Below are positions 17,374 to 25,601 of a stretch of 64,000 nucleotides of DNA, piece after piece. Within the stretch, counting starts at the first letter, position 1; every line of letters begins with the position of its first letter. The position numbers were made by a program, and so were the translations under genes. The notes beneath the pieces are model-generated. The model did not search any database, was not told the origin of the DNA, and saw only the letters and a program-made list of their open reading frames with translations. Origin of the DNA: CAWDZK01 sp963726615 (lineage in GTDB: Bacteria > Actinomycetota > Actinomycetes > JACCUZ01); NCBI GenBank assembly GCA_963726615.1, contig CAVSCX010000010.1, forward strand, positions 186,001-250,000, written 5' to 3'.

Positions 17374-17919
17374 GTGACAGACGCAGCGCGCGACACGCAG
17401 CAGGGTGACGCACCTCACGCCGGGAAGCCCACCAGCGCGGCCCGCAGCACACTGAGCCGGATCATGACCGTCCTCGACACCAACCTGCTCGGCTCGGTGC
17501 ACGGCGGGGTGGTCATGAAGCTTGTCGACGACGTAGCCGGCGTCGTCGCCCAGCGGCACTCGGGCGGCGCGGCCGTCACCGCGTCGATGGACGAGATGGA
17601 CTTCCTCGAGCCGGTGCGCGTGGGGGACCTGGTGCACGCCGCCGGCCAGGTCAACTGGGCCGGCCGGACCTCGATGGAGGTCGGTGTGCGGGTGCTCGCG
17701 GAGCCGTGGAACGAGGCCGGGGTCGACCCGGTGCGGGTGGCCACGGCCTACCTGGTGTTCGTCGCGGTCGACGCGGCGGGACGGCCGCGGGCGGTGCCAC
17801 CGGTGCTGCCCGAGACGGATGAGGACCGCCGCCGGTTCGCCGAGGCGGGGATCCGGCGCGAGCACCGGCTCGCCCGGAGGCAGGCGATCCTGCGTTCTCG
17901 GGAGACAGGCGGCGGCTAG
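17374..17919 (+). CDS. Acyl-CoA thioesterase (YciA/ACOT hotdog fold)
   Basis: A 181-residue single hotdog-domain protein. The active-site segment is DTNLLGSVHGGVVMKLVDDVAGVVA, with the conserved Asp-Thr-Asn and HGG typical of YciA-type acyl-CoA thioesterases. Then come TASMDEMDFLEPVRVGDLVH and GRTSMEVGVRVLAEP, and the ATAYLVFVAVDAAGRP strand. It hydrolyses acyl-CoA thioesters; chain-length preference cannot be read. The GTG start at 17374 is preferred and is preceded by a possible leaderless promoter. Its stop codon overlaps the stop of the convergent M50 gene in the 4-base string CTAG. Confidence 0.87.
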   Translation: MTDAARDTQQGDAPHAGKPTSAARSTLSRIMTVLDTNLLGSVHGGVVMKLVDDVAGVVAQRHSGGAAVTASMDEMDFLEPVRVGDLVHAAGQVNWAGRTSMEVGVRVLAEPWNEAGVDPVRVATAYLVFVAVDAAGRPRAVPPVLPETDEDRRRFAEAGIRREHRLARRQAILRSRETGGG

Positions 17920-20396
17920 GGCGCCGGGCTGCCCGACGGCGAGGCGCTGGCTGTCGCCGACGTGGTCGCCGACGTCGACGCGGTCGGGGCGGCAGCCGAG
18001 CCGCTCGTCGGCGTGCTGCTGGGGGTGGGCGACGGCTGCCCGGCACCGGACGCGGCCGGCCGGGTCGGCGACCCCGCACCAGGTGCCGGGGCGGAGGCCG
18101 ACGAGGATCCCGACGTCGCCGTCGACGGCGTCGTCGCCGTGGATGTTGCCGTAGCCGTAGCCGTAGCCGTAGCCGGCGAGGTGGGGCCGGGCGTGGTCGC
18201 CGCCGGGGGCGGAGGCCCTGTCTCGCCGTTCTCGGCCCGCACGATCTCGATGATCTGCTGCTCGAACCCGGAGAGGGTGGTCCGGATCTGGTCCAGCGGG
18301 ACACCGGTGATGCTGCGGCCGAAGGCCAGCACCTGCTCCCAGACGGCCTCGAGAGCCCTGGTGCCGGCCTCGCTGAGCGGGCCGTCGAGGGTCACGACAA
18401 GCTGCTGGGCCAGCGAGAAGGCGACGCACTGCACGCAGTTGTAGTTGACGGCAGCCGACAGGTTCTGCGGGACGACGACGTCGGCCTGTCCGAGGACGAG
18501 CACGACCTGGAAGCCGATGGCCACGGCCGCACATCCTCTGCAGCTGGCGAACGCGTAGGCCTCGTTGGTGTTGAGCGCGGCGCCGTCGTCGGCCCACACC
18601 AGGGCGAACGCGACGTCGTAGCGCGCCGTGCCGTCGGTGGTGTTCACCGCGAGGGCCTGGTTGTCACCGGTCCCCGGCGCGTCCGGCCGGTCGAACGGGA
18701 AGACCCACGTCGGGGCCTCGGCGCTGCCGCCGGCGGCGGGCGCGGTGCCGGACGCGGTGGTGCCGGGTGCGGTGCCGGCTCCCGGGTCAACCCCCGCGGG
18801 ATCGGCCGGCACCAGGACCAGGGCGAGCCGGGGCTCCGCCTTCGGCGGTGGCTGCTCGTCGCTGGCCCACAGGGTCCGCGCCGCCCCCTGCTGGCCCTCC
18901 CGCAGCGACGGCGCAGCGGGCCGCTCGGGAGCGAGGCGGTCCAGGACCGGGAACCGCTGGTAGGCGGCGGCCGGGACGGCGTCGAACACCGTGCCCCGCT
19001 CGGTGGGACGGATCGGCCGGTACTTCTGCTCGCCCGGCCACCAGGCGTACGCCAGTCCGCCGAGGAGGGCGAGCCCCGCGACGACCGCCACTGCTCGGCG
19101 GCCCGGGTGCCCCGCCGTCCGCCGGCCGACCGACCGGACCGCGCGGCGCAGCACCCGACCGAGCAGGTACACCATCGCCGCGACAGGCAGGGCGATCGCC
19201 AGGATCGACACCAGCCGGACGCCGACAGCGCTCCACGCCTGGTCGGACCAGGCCACCGAGAGGGCGTGCGACTGGGCTCCCAGGCTCTCCCATGCTGTGC
19301 CGATGGCGCGGGGGAGAGCGACCACCATCATCACCAACGAGACGAGCAGCAGGGGCACGACAAGCAGCACCCAGGTGGTGACGACCGCCCGGGCCCACCA
19401 GGTGAGCGGCGAGGGGCGGCGCCAGTTCTGCGGGAGCAGACCCAGCAGGGTCGGCTTGATGTGCGAGTAGAGGTCGGGGACGCCGGTGACGTCAGCGAGG
19501 ATGTGGTAGCCGTCGAAGCGGACGAACGGTGCCAGCTGGCGCAGCATCTGCAGCACCTGGGCGCCGATGACGAGCAGCAGGGCCTGCCAGTGCGCGACGG
19601 CCCAGACGCCGAACATCGCCAGCGCGAACACCGCGTTGAAGTAGAGGCCACCGAGATCGACCCGGACCCGTCCGCCCCGGCCGAGCCGGTAGCTGTCGCT
19701 GACCTCGGTGTAGAACGCCGGCCACACCAGGTACAGCCCGGCGCCCATGGCGCCCGGCGTGGCGCCGCCGTAGCGGCAGGCGGCGGCATGGCCGAACTCG
19801 TGGAAGCCGGCCGACAGGGCCGTGATCGCGAAGACGAGCAGGAACAGCCCCGGCTGGGTGAACGCGTCCCGGGTCGCCGCGGCCAGGCCCTCGTGGAAGA
19901 GCACCCACCCGGCGACCGCGACGAACGCCAGGGTGGAGGCCACCACGACGACCGGGTGGAAGAACATCGCGAAGGGTGCTGTCACCCGGCGGGTGACCGC
20001 GGGGTCGGAGACGACGTACTTGAAGCGCACGGCCAGCAGCGGGTTGGCCTTGCGGACCTCCGGCTCGGAGCCGTCCGCGCGCTGCAGGAGGCCGAGCGGC
20101 CGGAGCCTGCCGTCGACCAGGTGCCGGAGCTGGTCGGCGCTGACAGAGCGACCGAACTCGGCGCTCACGTCGCCGGCGAGCTCCTCGTAGGTCCGCCGGC
20201 CGTCGACCTGCTCGAGCACGAGGTAGAGCAGCCGGGTGAGCTGGACGGTCTGCCCGTCCGCCCGGCGGACCAGCGCGGGGGGCTCGCGGTAGCCGGACCC
20301 CTCCAGCCGGCCGATCAGCTCGACGCCGGCCGCCCGCGCGGGCACCTCCGGGGTGGAGGTGCCCGCGCGGGCAGGGGCGTCCGGCGTCGCGGTCAC
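17916..20396 (-). CDS. PqqD/RRE-like domain fused to membrane M50 metalloprotease with exported Cys-pair domain
   Basis: An 826-residue membrane protein. Residues about 25-110 form a winged-helix PqqD/RiPP-recognition-like domain (TVQLTRLLYLVLEQVDGRRTYEELA). The M50 site-2-protease core follows, with zinc motif HEFGH at 199-203 inside a membrane helix and the third-ligand motif FVRFDGYHILADV at about 291-303. More helices run to about 450. A non-cytoplasmic domain (about 460-720) holds two Cys pairs, C619-x2-C622 (SCRGCA) and C654-x2-C657 (NCVQC). A Pro/Thr/Ser/Ala tail runs to 826, encoded partly by a GCCGTA hexanucleotide repeat. It is encoded 15 bases downstream of the leader-bearing repeat protein gene. 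I infer that it recognises, cleaves and helps export that product. Confidence 0.8.
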   Translation of the reverse strand: MTATPDAPARAGTSTPEVPARAAGVELIGRLEGSGYREPPALVRRADGQTVQLTRLLYLVLEQVDGRRTYEELAGDVSAEFGRSVSADQLRHLVDGRLRPLGLLQRADGSEPEVRKANPLLAVRFKYVVSDPAVTRRVTAPFAMFFHPVVVVASTLAFVAVAGWVLFHEGLAAATRDAFTQPGLFLLVFAITALSAGFHEFGHAAACRYGGATPGAMGAGLYLVWPAFYTEVSDSYRLGRGGRVRVDLGGLYFNAVFALAMFGVWAVAHWQALLLVIGAQVLQMLRQLAPFVRFDGYHILADVTGVPDLYSHIKPTLLGLLPQNWRRPSPLTWWARAVVTTWVLLVVPLLLVSLVMMVVALPRAIGTAWESLGAQSHALSVAWSDQAWSAVGVRLVSILAIALPVAAMVYLLGRVLRRAVRSVGRRTAGHPGRRAVAVVAGLALLGGLAYAWWPGEQKYRPIRPTERGTVFDAVPAAAYQRFPVLDRLAPERPAAPSLREGQQGAARTLWASDEQPPPKAEPRLALVLVPADPAGVDPGAGTAPGTTASGTAPAAGGSAEAPTWVFPFDRPDAPGTGDNQALAVNTTDGTARYDVAFALVWADDGAALNTNEAYAFASCRGCAAVAIGFQVVLVLGQADVVVPQNLSAAVNYNCVQCVAFSLAQQLVVTLDGPLSEAGTRALEAVWEQVLAFGRSITGVPLDQIRTTLSGFEQQIIEIVRAENGETGPPPPAATTPGPTSPATATATATATSTATTPSTATSGSSSASAPAPGAGSPTRPAASGAGQPSPTPSSTPTSGSAAAPTASTSATTSATASASPSGSPAP
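18148..18171. repeat. Hexanucleotide tandem repeat within M50 gene
   Basis: Four copies of GCCGTA lie in the sequence encoding the Ala/Thr-rich C-terminal tail of the M50 protein. They are a likely site of length variation by slippage. Confidence 0.8.
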
Positions 20397-20411
20397 GTCG
20401 GCTGGTGGCTG

Positions 20412-21167
20412 CTACTGACCGGTGCCGGCGGCACCGGCCGAGTCGGCCGGCACCTCGTCGCCCTGGCTGATGGTCGACGTCTGGTCTGCCGTCGCGTCCG
20501 CGGACACGTCGTCGAGGTGCTGGTTGATGATCGCGTCCTGCTGGGCCACAGCCGTGGCGACCGAGCCGACCGACCCGACGTTGGCCGACGCGGCGGCGTC
20601 GATCGGTGCAGCCACGTTGGCGTTGGCGGCGACGGCCCCGGCGATCGGCGCCGCGACGTCCGCGTCGAGGTTGAGGTCGACGTTCACGTCCAGCAGGTTG
20701 CCGTCCAGCATCGAGGCCGGGTCCGAGGTGACCGCGGCCGGGTCGCCCGGGGCCGCCCCGTCGGCCGGGCTCGTCCCGTCGGCCGGGGCCGCCCCCTCGG
20801 CAGGGGCCTGGCCCGCGCCGTCCGTCGGCGCGGTGGCGACGCTGTCGCCCTGCCCGATGGCGCTGTCCTGCGGTGCGGTCGCCACTGCCTCGCCGCTGAT
20901 GCCCTGGTCGATCTGGGCGCTCTGGTCGGCCAGCGCCTGCGCGGTCGAGCCGGCGGACAGGATGTTCGCGCCCACGGCTGCGTTGATCGGTGCCGCGATG
21001 TTGGCGTTGGCAGCCACTGCGAGGTCGATGGGAGCGGCGACGTCAAGGCCCAGGTCGAGGTCGGCGTTGAGGTCGAGCAGCGAGATCACCTCCTTGGGCG
21101 GCAACGCGGTGCCGGCCTCGGCGGCCAGCTCGTCGTCCGACAGCGGGGTGAGGTCCTTCTCGCTCAT
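20412..21167 (-). CDS. Leader-bearing, internally duplicated Asp/Asn/Ala-rich protein (candidate substrate of the M50 protein)
   Basis: A 251-residue protein with no signal peptide and no transmembrane segment. Residues 1-30 resemble a RiPP-style leader (LTPLSDDELAAEAGTALPP, then KEVISLL). Two long homologous repeats follow, at about 31-92 and 159-220. Each contains alternating hydrophobic/Asp-Asn strands, VAAPI, a VAANAN(I/V)AAPI core and an Ala/Ser/Gln stretch. They are joined by a Gly/Pro/Ala/Asp linker. The chain contains no Cys, Trp, Tyr, Phe or Arg and only two Lys. The strand pattern suggests a beta-solenoid or self-assembling fold once released. ATG is preceded by GGAGG. It is encoded directly upstream of the PqqD-M50 gene. 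I do not recognise a named family. Confidence 0.75.
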   Translation of the reverse strand: MSEKDLTPLSDDELAAEAGTALPPKEVISLLDLNADLDLGLDVAAPIDLAVAANANIAAPINAAVGANILSAGSTAQALADQSAQIDQGISGEAVATAPQDSAIGQGDSVATAPTDGAGQAPAEGAAPADGTSPADGAAPGDPAAVTSDPASMLDGNLLDVNVDLNLDADVAAPIAGAVAANANVAAPIDAAASANVGSVGSVATAVAQQDAIINQHLDDVSADATADQTSTISQGDEVPADSAGAAGTGQ

Positions 21168-21180
21168 GAGCCGTCCTCCC

Positions 21181-21199
21181 GCACGCGCCCGGCGCGTGC
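21181..21199. promoter_or_regulatory. 9-bp inverted repeat just upstream of the repeat-protein gene
   Basis: GCACGCGCC and GGCGCGTGC are perfect inverted arms separated by one base. The element lies 13 bases upstream of the ATG of the leader-bearing protein and just above its ribosome-binding site. It could be an operator or an mRNA hairpin. Confidence 0.45.
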
Positions 21200-21321
21200 A
21201 TGGTCATGCGCCTCGAGGACGGCAGTGCTGAGAAGCCCCCGTGACGCGCGGCAGACGCGCGAGCGCGCCTGCCCGGTCCTTGTCTCGGCTCAGGGGTTGC
21301 CCGCTGCTCGGAGGCTCAAAC

Positions 21322-22830
21322 TCAGCTGCAGACGTGGTCACCCGCGGTGCGCACGGCGGCGTCGGCCGGAGCCGCCTTGCTCACGCGGACCGCGCGGGTG
21401 CCGCCGTATGAGGTGCCGACGACGACCTGCATCGTCCGGCCCAGCCCCGCGACGGGGACCAGCCTGGCACCGGGCAGCGCCGCGGCCACCGTCTTGATGC
21501 TCTCGGTGTACCTGGAGTCGAAGCGGACAGTGGTCGGGGCCACGCCGGTGCGGCTCCAGTTGGCGGCCGGGCCGGCCATCGTGAATCCCTCCGCCTCGAG
21601 GTCAGCGGCGGCTCGCGAGCCCAGCCCAGGGGTGCCGCCACCGTTGTAGACCTGCAGGTGCACGCCCGACGGCGGGATCGTGGGGACCTGGGCGCGGTCG
21701 CGGCCCCGGTGCGGCCGGGCGGTGTCCGCGCTCATCGCGGCGAAGACGGCTCCGGCCGCCTTCTCGTCCCAGAGCGCCACCGCGCCGGCATGGGCGGACC
21801 GGTACGACGGGTCCGCGACGGGCACGGTGCGGAAGCGGATGTCGTCGCCGGACACGTGCCGGAGCCGGGTGCCGAGCCGGACCAGCTCGTCCTCGGTGAG
21901 CCCCGGGTCGGCGCGGACGGCGGACAGGGCCGCGTCGAGGAAGCGGACCAGGGCCCTCGGGTCGAGCAGGATGTCCCGGCTGGTGGCCCGGTCGACCATC
22001 GCGGCGAGGAACCTCTGCTGGCGCTCGACCCGGCCCAGGTCGGCACGGGCGTCGAGGTGCCGGGCGCGGACGTAGGCGAGACCGGTCTCGCCGTCGACGT
22101 GGCTGACTCCTGCCGGCAGCCGCAGGCCGGCTTTGCGGTCCCGCAGCCGGGTCGGGCTGCAGACGTCGACGCCGCCGACGGCGTCCACCAGCCGTACGAA
22201 CCCGAGGAAGTCGACCTCGAGGTAGTGGTCGATGCGCACCCCGGTCGTGCGCTCGACGGTCGCGACGCTGAGGGTCGGTCCGCCGAAGGCGTAGGCGGCG
22301 TTGAGCTTGTTGCGGCGCTCGCGGACGTGGTCGCCGTCCCGGGTGACGTGGGCGGGGATCGTGACGTACGAGTCCCGCGGCAGGCTGACGACGTCGACAG
22401 TCCCGTGTCGCGCCGACAGGTGCACGAGCAGCATCGTGTCGGCCCGCCGGCCGGCCGCAGTGGCTGCGGTGCCGACGTGCAGCCGCTTCATGTCCGCGCG
22501 GGACATGCCGGTCCGGCCATCGGAGCCGACGAGGAGGAACGTGGTGGAGCCGGCCGCCGAGGCCGGCGGGCGGTCGGACAACCCGGCGAAGACGTCGACC
22601 CGGTCTATCGAGCGGCTCGACCAGGAGAGCAGCGCGTAGCCGGACGCGCTGACGGCCAGGACGCCGAGCGCCGCCGCCGACGCGACCAGCACGAGCAGAC
22701 GACGCCCGATCCGGCTGATCCGGGTCGGTGGCCGGCGCCCGGTCCGCGCCGGCGGCGGGGTCACGGCGGTGCGCCCGCGCGGACTCAGCTGCGGCGGCAG
22801 TGCGGGCGGGACGCCGGTCGGCGTGGACAT
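21322..22830 (-). CDS. LCP family protein with C-terminal LytR_C domain
   Basis: A 502-residue wall-polymer ligase candidate. A short Pro/Arg-rich N-terminus precedes a transmembrane helix (about 44-68, LLVLVASAAALGVLAVSASG). The LCP catalytic domain has TTFLLVGSDGRTGMSRADM, RRADTMLLVHLS, VVSLPRDSYVTIP, NKLNAAYAFGG and LAYVRARHLDARADLGRVERQQ. A LytR_C domain (about 390-480) starts with GVHLQVYNGGGTPGLGSRAAADLEAEGF. The final residues include a lone Cys (DHVCS). LCP enzymes attach teichoic-acid-like or arabinogalactan-type polymers to peptidoglycan, which fits the polymer locus at 26-39 kb. Confidence 0.9.
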   Translation of the reverse strand: MSTPTGVPPALPPQLSPRGRTAVTPPPARTGRRPPTRISRIGRRLLVLVASAAALGVLAVSASGYALLSWSSRSIDRVDVFAGLSDRPPASAAGSTTFLLVGSDGRTGMSRADMKRLHVGTAATAAGRRADTMLLVHLSARHGTVDVVSLPRDSYVTIPAHVTRDGDHVRERRNKLNAAYAFGGPTLSVATVERTTGVRIDHYLEVDFLGFVRLVDAVGGVDVCSPTRLRDRKAGLRLPAGVSHVDGETGLAYVRARHLDARADLGRVERQQRFLAAMVDRATSRDILLDPRALVRFLDAALSAVRADPGLTEDELVRLGTRLRHVSGDDIRFRTVPVADPSYRSAHAGAVALWDEKAAGAVFAAMSADTARPHRGRDRAQVPTIPPSGVHLQVYNGGGTPGLGSRAAADLEAEGFTMAGPAANWSRTGVAPTTVRFDSRYTESIKTVAAALPGARLVPVAGLGRTMQVVVGTSYGGTRAVRVSKAAPADAAVRTAGDHVCS

Positions 22831-22962
22831 GCGGGCTCGACACCTTCCAGCCTCGGGTGGGGGGACCGGGTGGCACCCTCCTGCGGGGTCAGGCTAGGTC
22901 GGGGCAGGGGGACCTCCCCGGTGCCACGCCGTACGGCCGGAGGCCGCCCGGCGGTCCTCGGA

Positions 22963-22968
22963 TAGCGT
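22963..22968 (+). promoter_or_regulatory. Putative -10 box near the GT2 gene start
   Basis: TAGCGT ends 9 bases before the ATG at 22978 and directly abuts an in-frame GTG at 22969. This is consistent with leaderless or near-leaderless transcription. Confidence 0.4.
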
Positions 22969-22977
22969 GTGCCCGCC

Positions 22978-24012
22978 ATGGCCGCCCCCCACGACGCCCC
23001 GGATGCCGCCGGGGACGGAGCGCCTACCGGTGTCGCCGCCTGGCCGGGCGTGTCCGTGGTGATGCCGGTGCTCGACGAGGAGCGCCACCTGCGGTCCGCC
23101 GTCGGCACCGTGCTGGGACAGGACTACCCGGGGCCGCTCGAGCTCGTGCTCGCCCTCGGCCCCTCCGGCGACCGCACCGACGAGATCGCTGCGGCGGCCG
23201 CGGCGGCGGACCCCCGGGTGCGGACCGTGCCCAATCCGACCGGGGCCACCGGGGCCGGCCTGAACCTCGCCGTCGCGGCGGCCCGGCACGACGTCGTGGT
23301 CCGGCTGGACGGCCACGCCCTGGTGCCCGCGGACTACGTGCGGGTGGCGGTCGAGACGCTGCAGCGGACCGGGGCGGACAACGTCGGGGGCCTGATGGCA
23401 GCCGAAGGGGTGAGTGACTTCGAGCGAGCGGTCGCGGCGGCGATGACGAGCCCGATCGGCGTCGGGCCGGCGAGCTTCCACACCGGCGGCGAGGAGGGGC
23501 CGGCCGCGACGGTGTACCTCGGAGCGTTCCGGCGCGAGGTGCTGGAGCGGCTCGGCGGCTACGACGAGACCTTCCTGCGTGCCCAGGACTGGGAGCTCAA
23601 CCACCGGATCCGGGCGAGCGGCGGGCTGGTCTGGTTCACGCCCGCCCTGCGGGTCTCCTACCGGCCGCGGTCGACGCTGCGCGCGCTGGCCCGGCAGTAC
23701 CGCGACTACGGGCGGTGGCGGCGCGTCGTCATGCGCGAGCACGAGGGCACCGCCAGCCTGCGCTACCTCGCGCCACCGGCGGCAGTCGTCGGGGTCGCCG
23801 CCGGCACCGTGGTGGGGGCGGTCGGCTGGCGCCCCGCGTTCCTCGCGCCGATCGGGTACGCCGCGGGCGTCCTCGTCGGGTCCGCCGTCGTCGGGCGAGG
23901 GCTGCCGGCGCGCTCCCGGGCGTGGCTCCCGGTCGTGCTGGCCACGATGCACGGCTCCTGGGGGACCGGCTTCCTCTCCTCGCCGCGCTCGCTGCGAACG
24001 CGCCAGGACTGA
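22978..24012 (+). CDS. Glycosyltransferase family 2 protein
   Basis: A 344-residue GT2 enzyme. The GT-A core starts with VSVVMPVLDEERHLRSAVGTVLGQDY and continues to the nucleotide-sugar-binding VVRLDGHALVP (about 110-120), where DGH replaces the usual DxD. The acceptor-site segment FRREVLERLGGYDETFLRAQDWELNHRIR (about 180-210) has the ED-like motif. About two hydrophobic C-terminal helices (about 255-310) anchor it to the membrane. Relatives act in succinoglycan- or exopolysaccharide-type synthesis. An alternative GTG start at 22969 would add three residues. Confidence 0.85.
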   Translation: MAAPHDAPDAAGDGAPTGVAAWPGVSVVMPVLDEERHLRSAVGTVLGQDYPGPLELVLALGPSGDRTDEIAAAAAAADPRVRTVPNPTGATGAGLNLAVAAARHDVVVRLDGHALVPADYVRVAVETLQRTGADNVGGLMAAEGVSDFERAVAAAMTSPIGVGPASFHTGGEEGPAATVYLGAFRREVLERLGGYDETFLRAQDWELNHRIRASGGLVWFTPALRVSYRPRSTLRALARQYRDYGRWRRVVMREHEGTASLRYLAPPAAVVGVAAGTVVGAVGWRPAFLAPIGYAAGVLVGSAVVGRGLPARSRAWLPVVLATMHGSWGTGFLSSPRSLRTRQD

Positions 24013-24130
24013 CCCGTTCACGACCTTGTCGCCGCGCCCGAAACGGCGCACAGTGGCGGGACGGTGCGCCGGCCCTTCCGGGCGCGGACGGACATCCCGC
24101 CGGCGATGCACGGCGCCCGGGGGAGGTCTC

Positions 24131-25555
24131 ATGACCCAGGTGCTCACCGCCGACCTCGACCAGCTGCGCAAGGAGGTCCTCGGCGAGGTCGTGCTGCCCG
24201 GTGATCCGGCGTACGACGCGGCGCGGACGGTGTGGAACGGCGCCATCAGCCGCCGCCCGGCGGTGATCGTGCGCGCGGCCGCGGCCGCCGACGTCAGCGC
24301 TGCCATCGCCTTCGCCCGCCTGCACGACCTCGAGATCGCCGTACGGGGCGGGGCGCACAACACCGCCGGTCTCAGCGTGGTCGACGACGGCCTGATGATC
24401 GACCTCAGCCCCATGCACGACGTCCAGGTCGACGTCGGTGCCCGCCGCTGCCGCGTCGGTGGCGGCGCGACGCTGGCCCAACGGGACGGCGCGACCCAGG
24501 AGCACGGCCTTGCCTCCACCGCGGGGATCATCGGGCACACCGGGGTCGGCGGGCTCACGCTGAGCGGTGGCATGGGCCACCTCACCCGCAGGCACGGGCT
24601 GGCGATCGACAACCTGCTGTCGGCCGAGATCGTCACGGCCGACGGGGAGATCCGGACCGCGTCCGCGGGCGAGAACCCCGACCTGTTCTGGGCGATCCGC
24701 GGCGGCGGGGGCAACTTCGGGGTCGTCACCACCTTCGAGTTCCGCCTGCACCAGGTCGGGCCGATTGTCGACGTCGGCATCTTCTTCTGCCCGCTCGAGC
24801 GCGGTGCCGAGGTGCTGCGGCTGACCCGGGAGCTGTTCACCTCCATGTCGACCGACCTGAACGTCATCGTCGGTGGCGCGACGATCCCACCGGCGCCGTT
24901 CGTGCCGCCGGAGCACCATGGCAAGCCCGGGTACCTCATGCTGGTCACCGGCTTCGGCGCAGACGATGAGCACGCCCGGGTTGCCGGCACCATCCGGCAG
25001 CGGTTGGCACCGGTGGCCGAGATGGTGTCCCCCATGCCGTACGCCGCCCTCCAGCAGATGTTCGACGAGCAGAACCGGTTCGGCCTGTTCGCATACGACC
25101 GGGCGACCTACCTCGAGGACCTCACCGACGCGGCGATCGAGGTCATCACCGAGCAGGTGCCCCGCAAGGTCTCACCGATGTCCGTGGTGTTCTTCTACCG
25201 GCTGGACGCTGCGTACAGCGCGGTGCCCGACGACGAGACGGCCTTCGGCGGCGGTCGCTCGCCCCGCTACGCGGTGTTCCTCATCGCGCTGGGTGAGGAG
25301 CCGGCCGTGGTCGACGCGGACACCTCGTGGGTGCAGGACTTCTGGGCGGCCCTGCAGCCGCACGCGATGGGCAGCGGCAGCTACCTCAACGGTGAGGCCG
25401 AGTTCACCGAAGACAGAGTTCGTGCGACCTACGGCGCCAAGTACGACAGGCTCGCGGCGGTCAAGCACCGCTACGACCCGGACAACGTCTTCCACCGCAA
25501 CGCCAACATCACGGCGGCACCGCAGCCGCCGAGGCAGCGTCCCGCCCCCGCCTGA
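24131..25555 (+). CDS. FAD-binding oxidoreductase (berberine bridge enzyme-like, PCMH family)
   Basis: A 474-residue flavoprotein. The FAD-binding PCMH domain includes AVRGGAHNTAG (about 70-80), where the His may be covalently linked to FAD as in berberine-bridge enzymes. It also has GLTLSGGMGHLTRRHGLAIDNLL (about 140-162) and FWAIRGGGGNFGVVTTFEF. The second FAD-linked Cys of bicovalent members is not present (GHTGVGG at that position). The C-terminal BBE motif YDPDNVFHRNANI closes the fold. Such enzymes oxidise sugars or secondary metabolites. GGGAGG precedes the ATG, so the longer upstream open frame is not used. Confidence 0.87.
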   Translation: MTQVLTADLDQLRKEVLGEVVLPGDPAYDAARTVWNGAISRRPAVIVRAAAAADVSAAIAFARLHDLEIAVRGGAHNTAGLSVVDDGLMIDLSPMHDVQVDVGARRCRVGGGATLAQRDGATQEHGLASTAGIIGHTGVGGLTLSGGMGHLTRRHGLAIDNLLSAEIVTADGEIRTASAGENPDLFWAIRGGGGNFGVVTTFEFRLHQVGPIVDVGIFFCPLERGAEVLRLTRELFTSMSTDLNVIVGGATIPPAPFVPPEHHGKPGYLMLVTGFGADDEHARVAGTIRQRLAPVAEMVSPMPYAALQQMFDEQNRFGLFAYDRATYLEDLTDAAIEVITEQVPRKVSPMSVVFFYRLDAAYSAVPDDETAFGGGRSPRYAVFLIALGEEPAVVDADTSWVQDFWAALQPHAMGSGSYLNGEAEFTEDRVRATYGAKYDRLAAVKHRYDPDNVFHRNANITAAPQPPRQRPAPA

Positions 25556-25601
25556 CCACGGACCGGACCCCTGACCCTCGCCCCGCACCGGCCCCACGCG
25601 A

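Noticed and set aside
19107..21497. A 796-codon plus-strand open frame across the M50 and repeat-protein genes
   Set aside because: It is antisense to genes with clear motifs, its translation is Arg/Gly/Asp/Gln-rich low complexity, and such frames are common opposite GC-rich genes.
22894..25035. A 713-codon minus-strand frame opposite the GT2 and FAD oxidoreductase genes
   Set aside because: Covers two well-defined genes on the other strand and has no domain-like segment.
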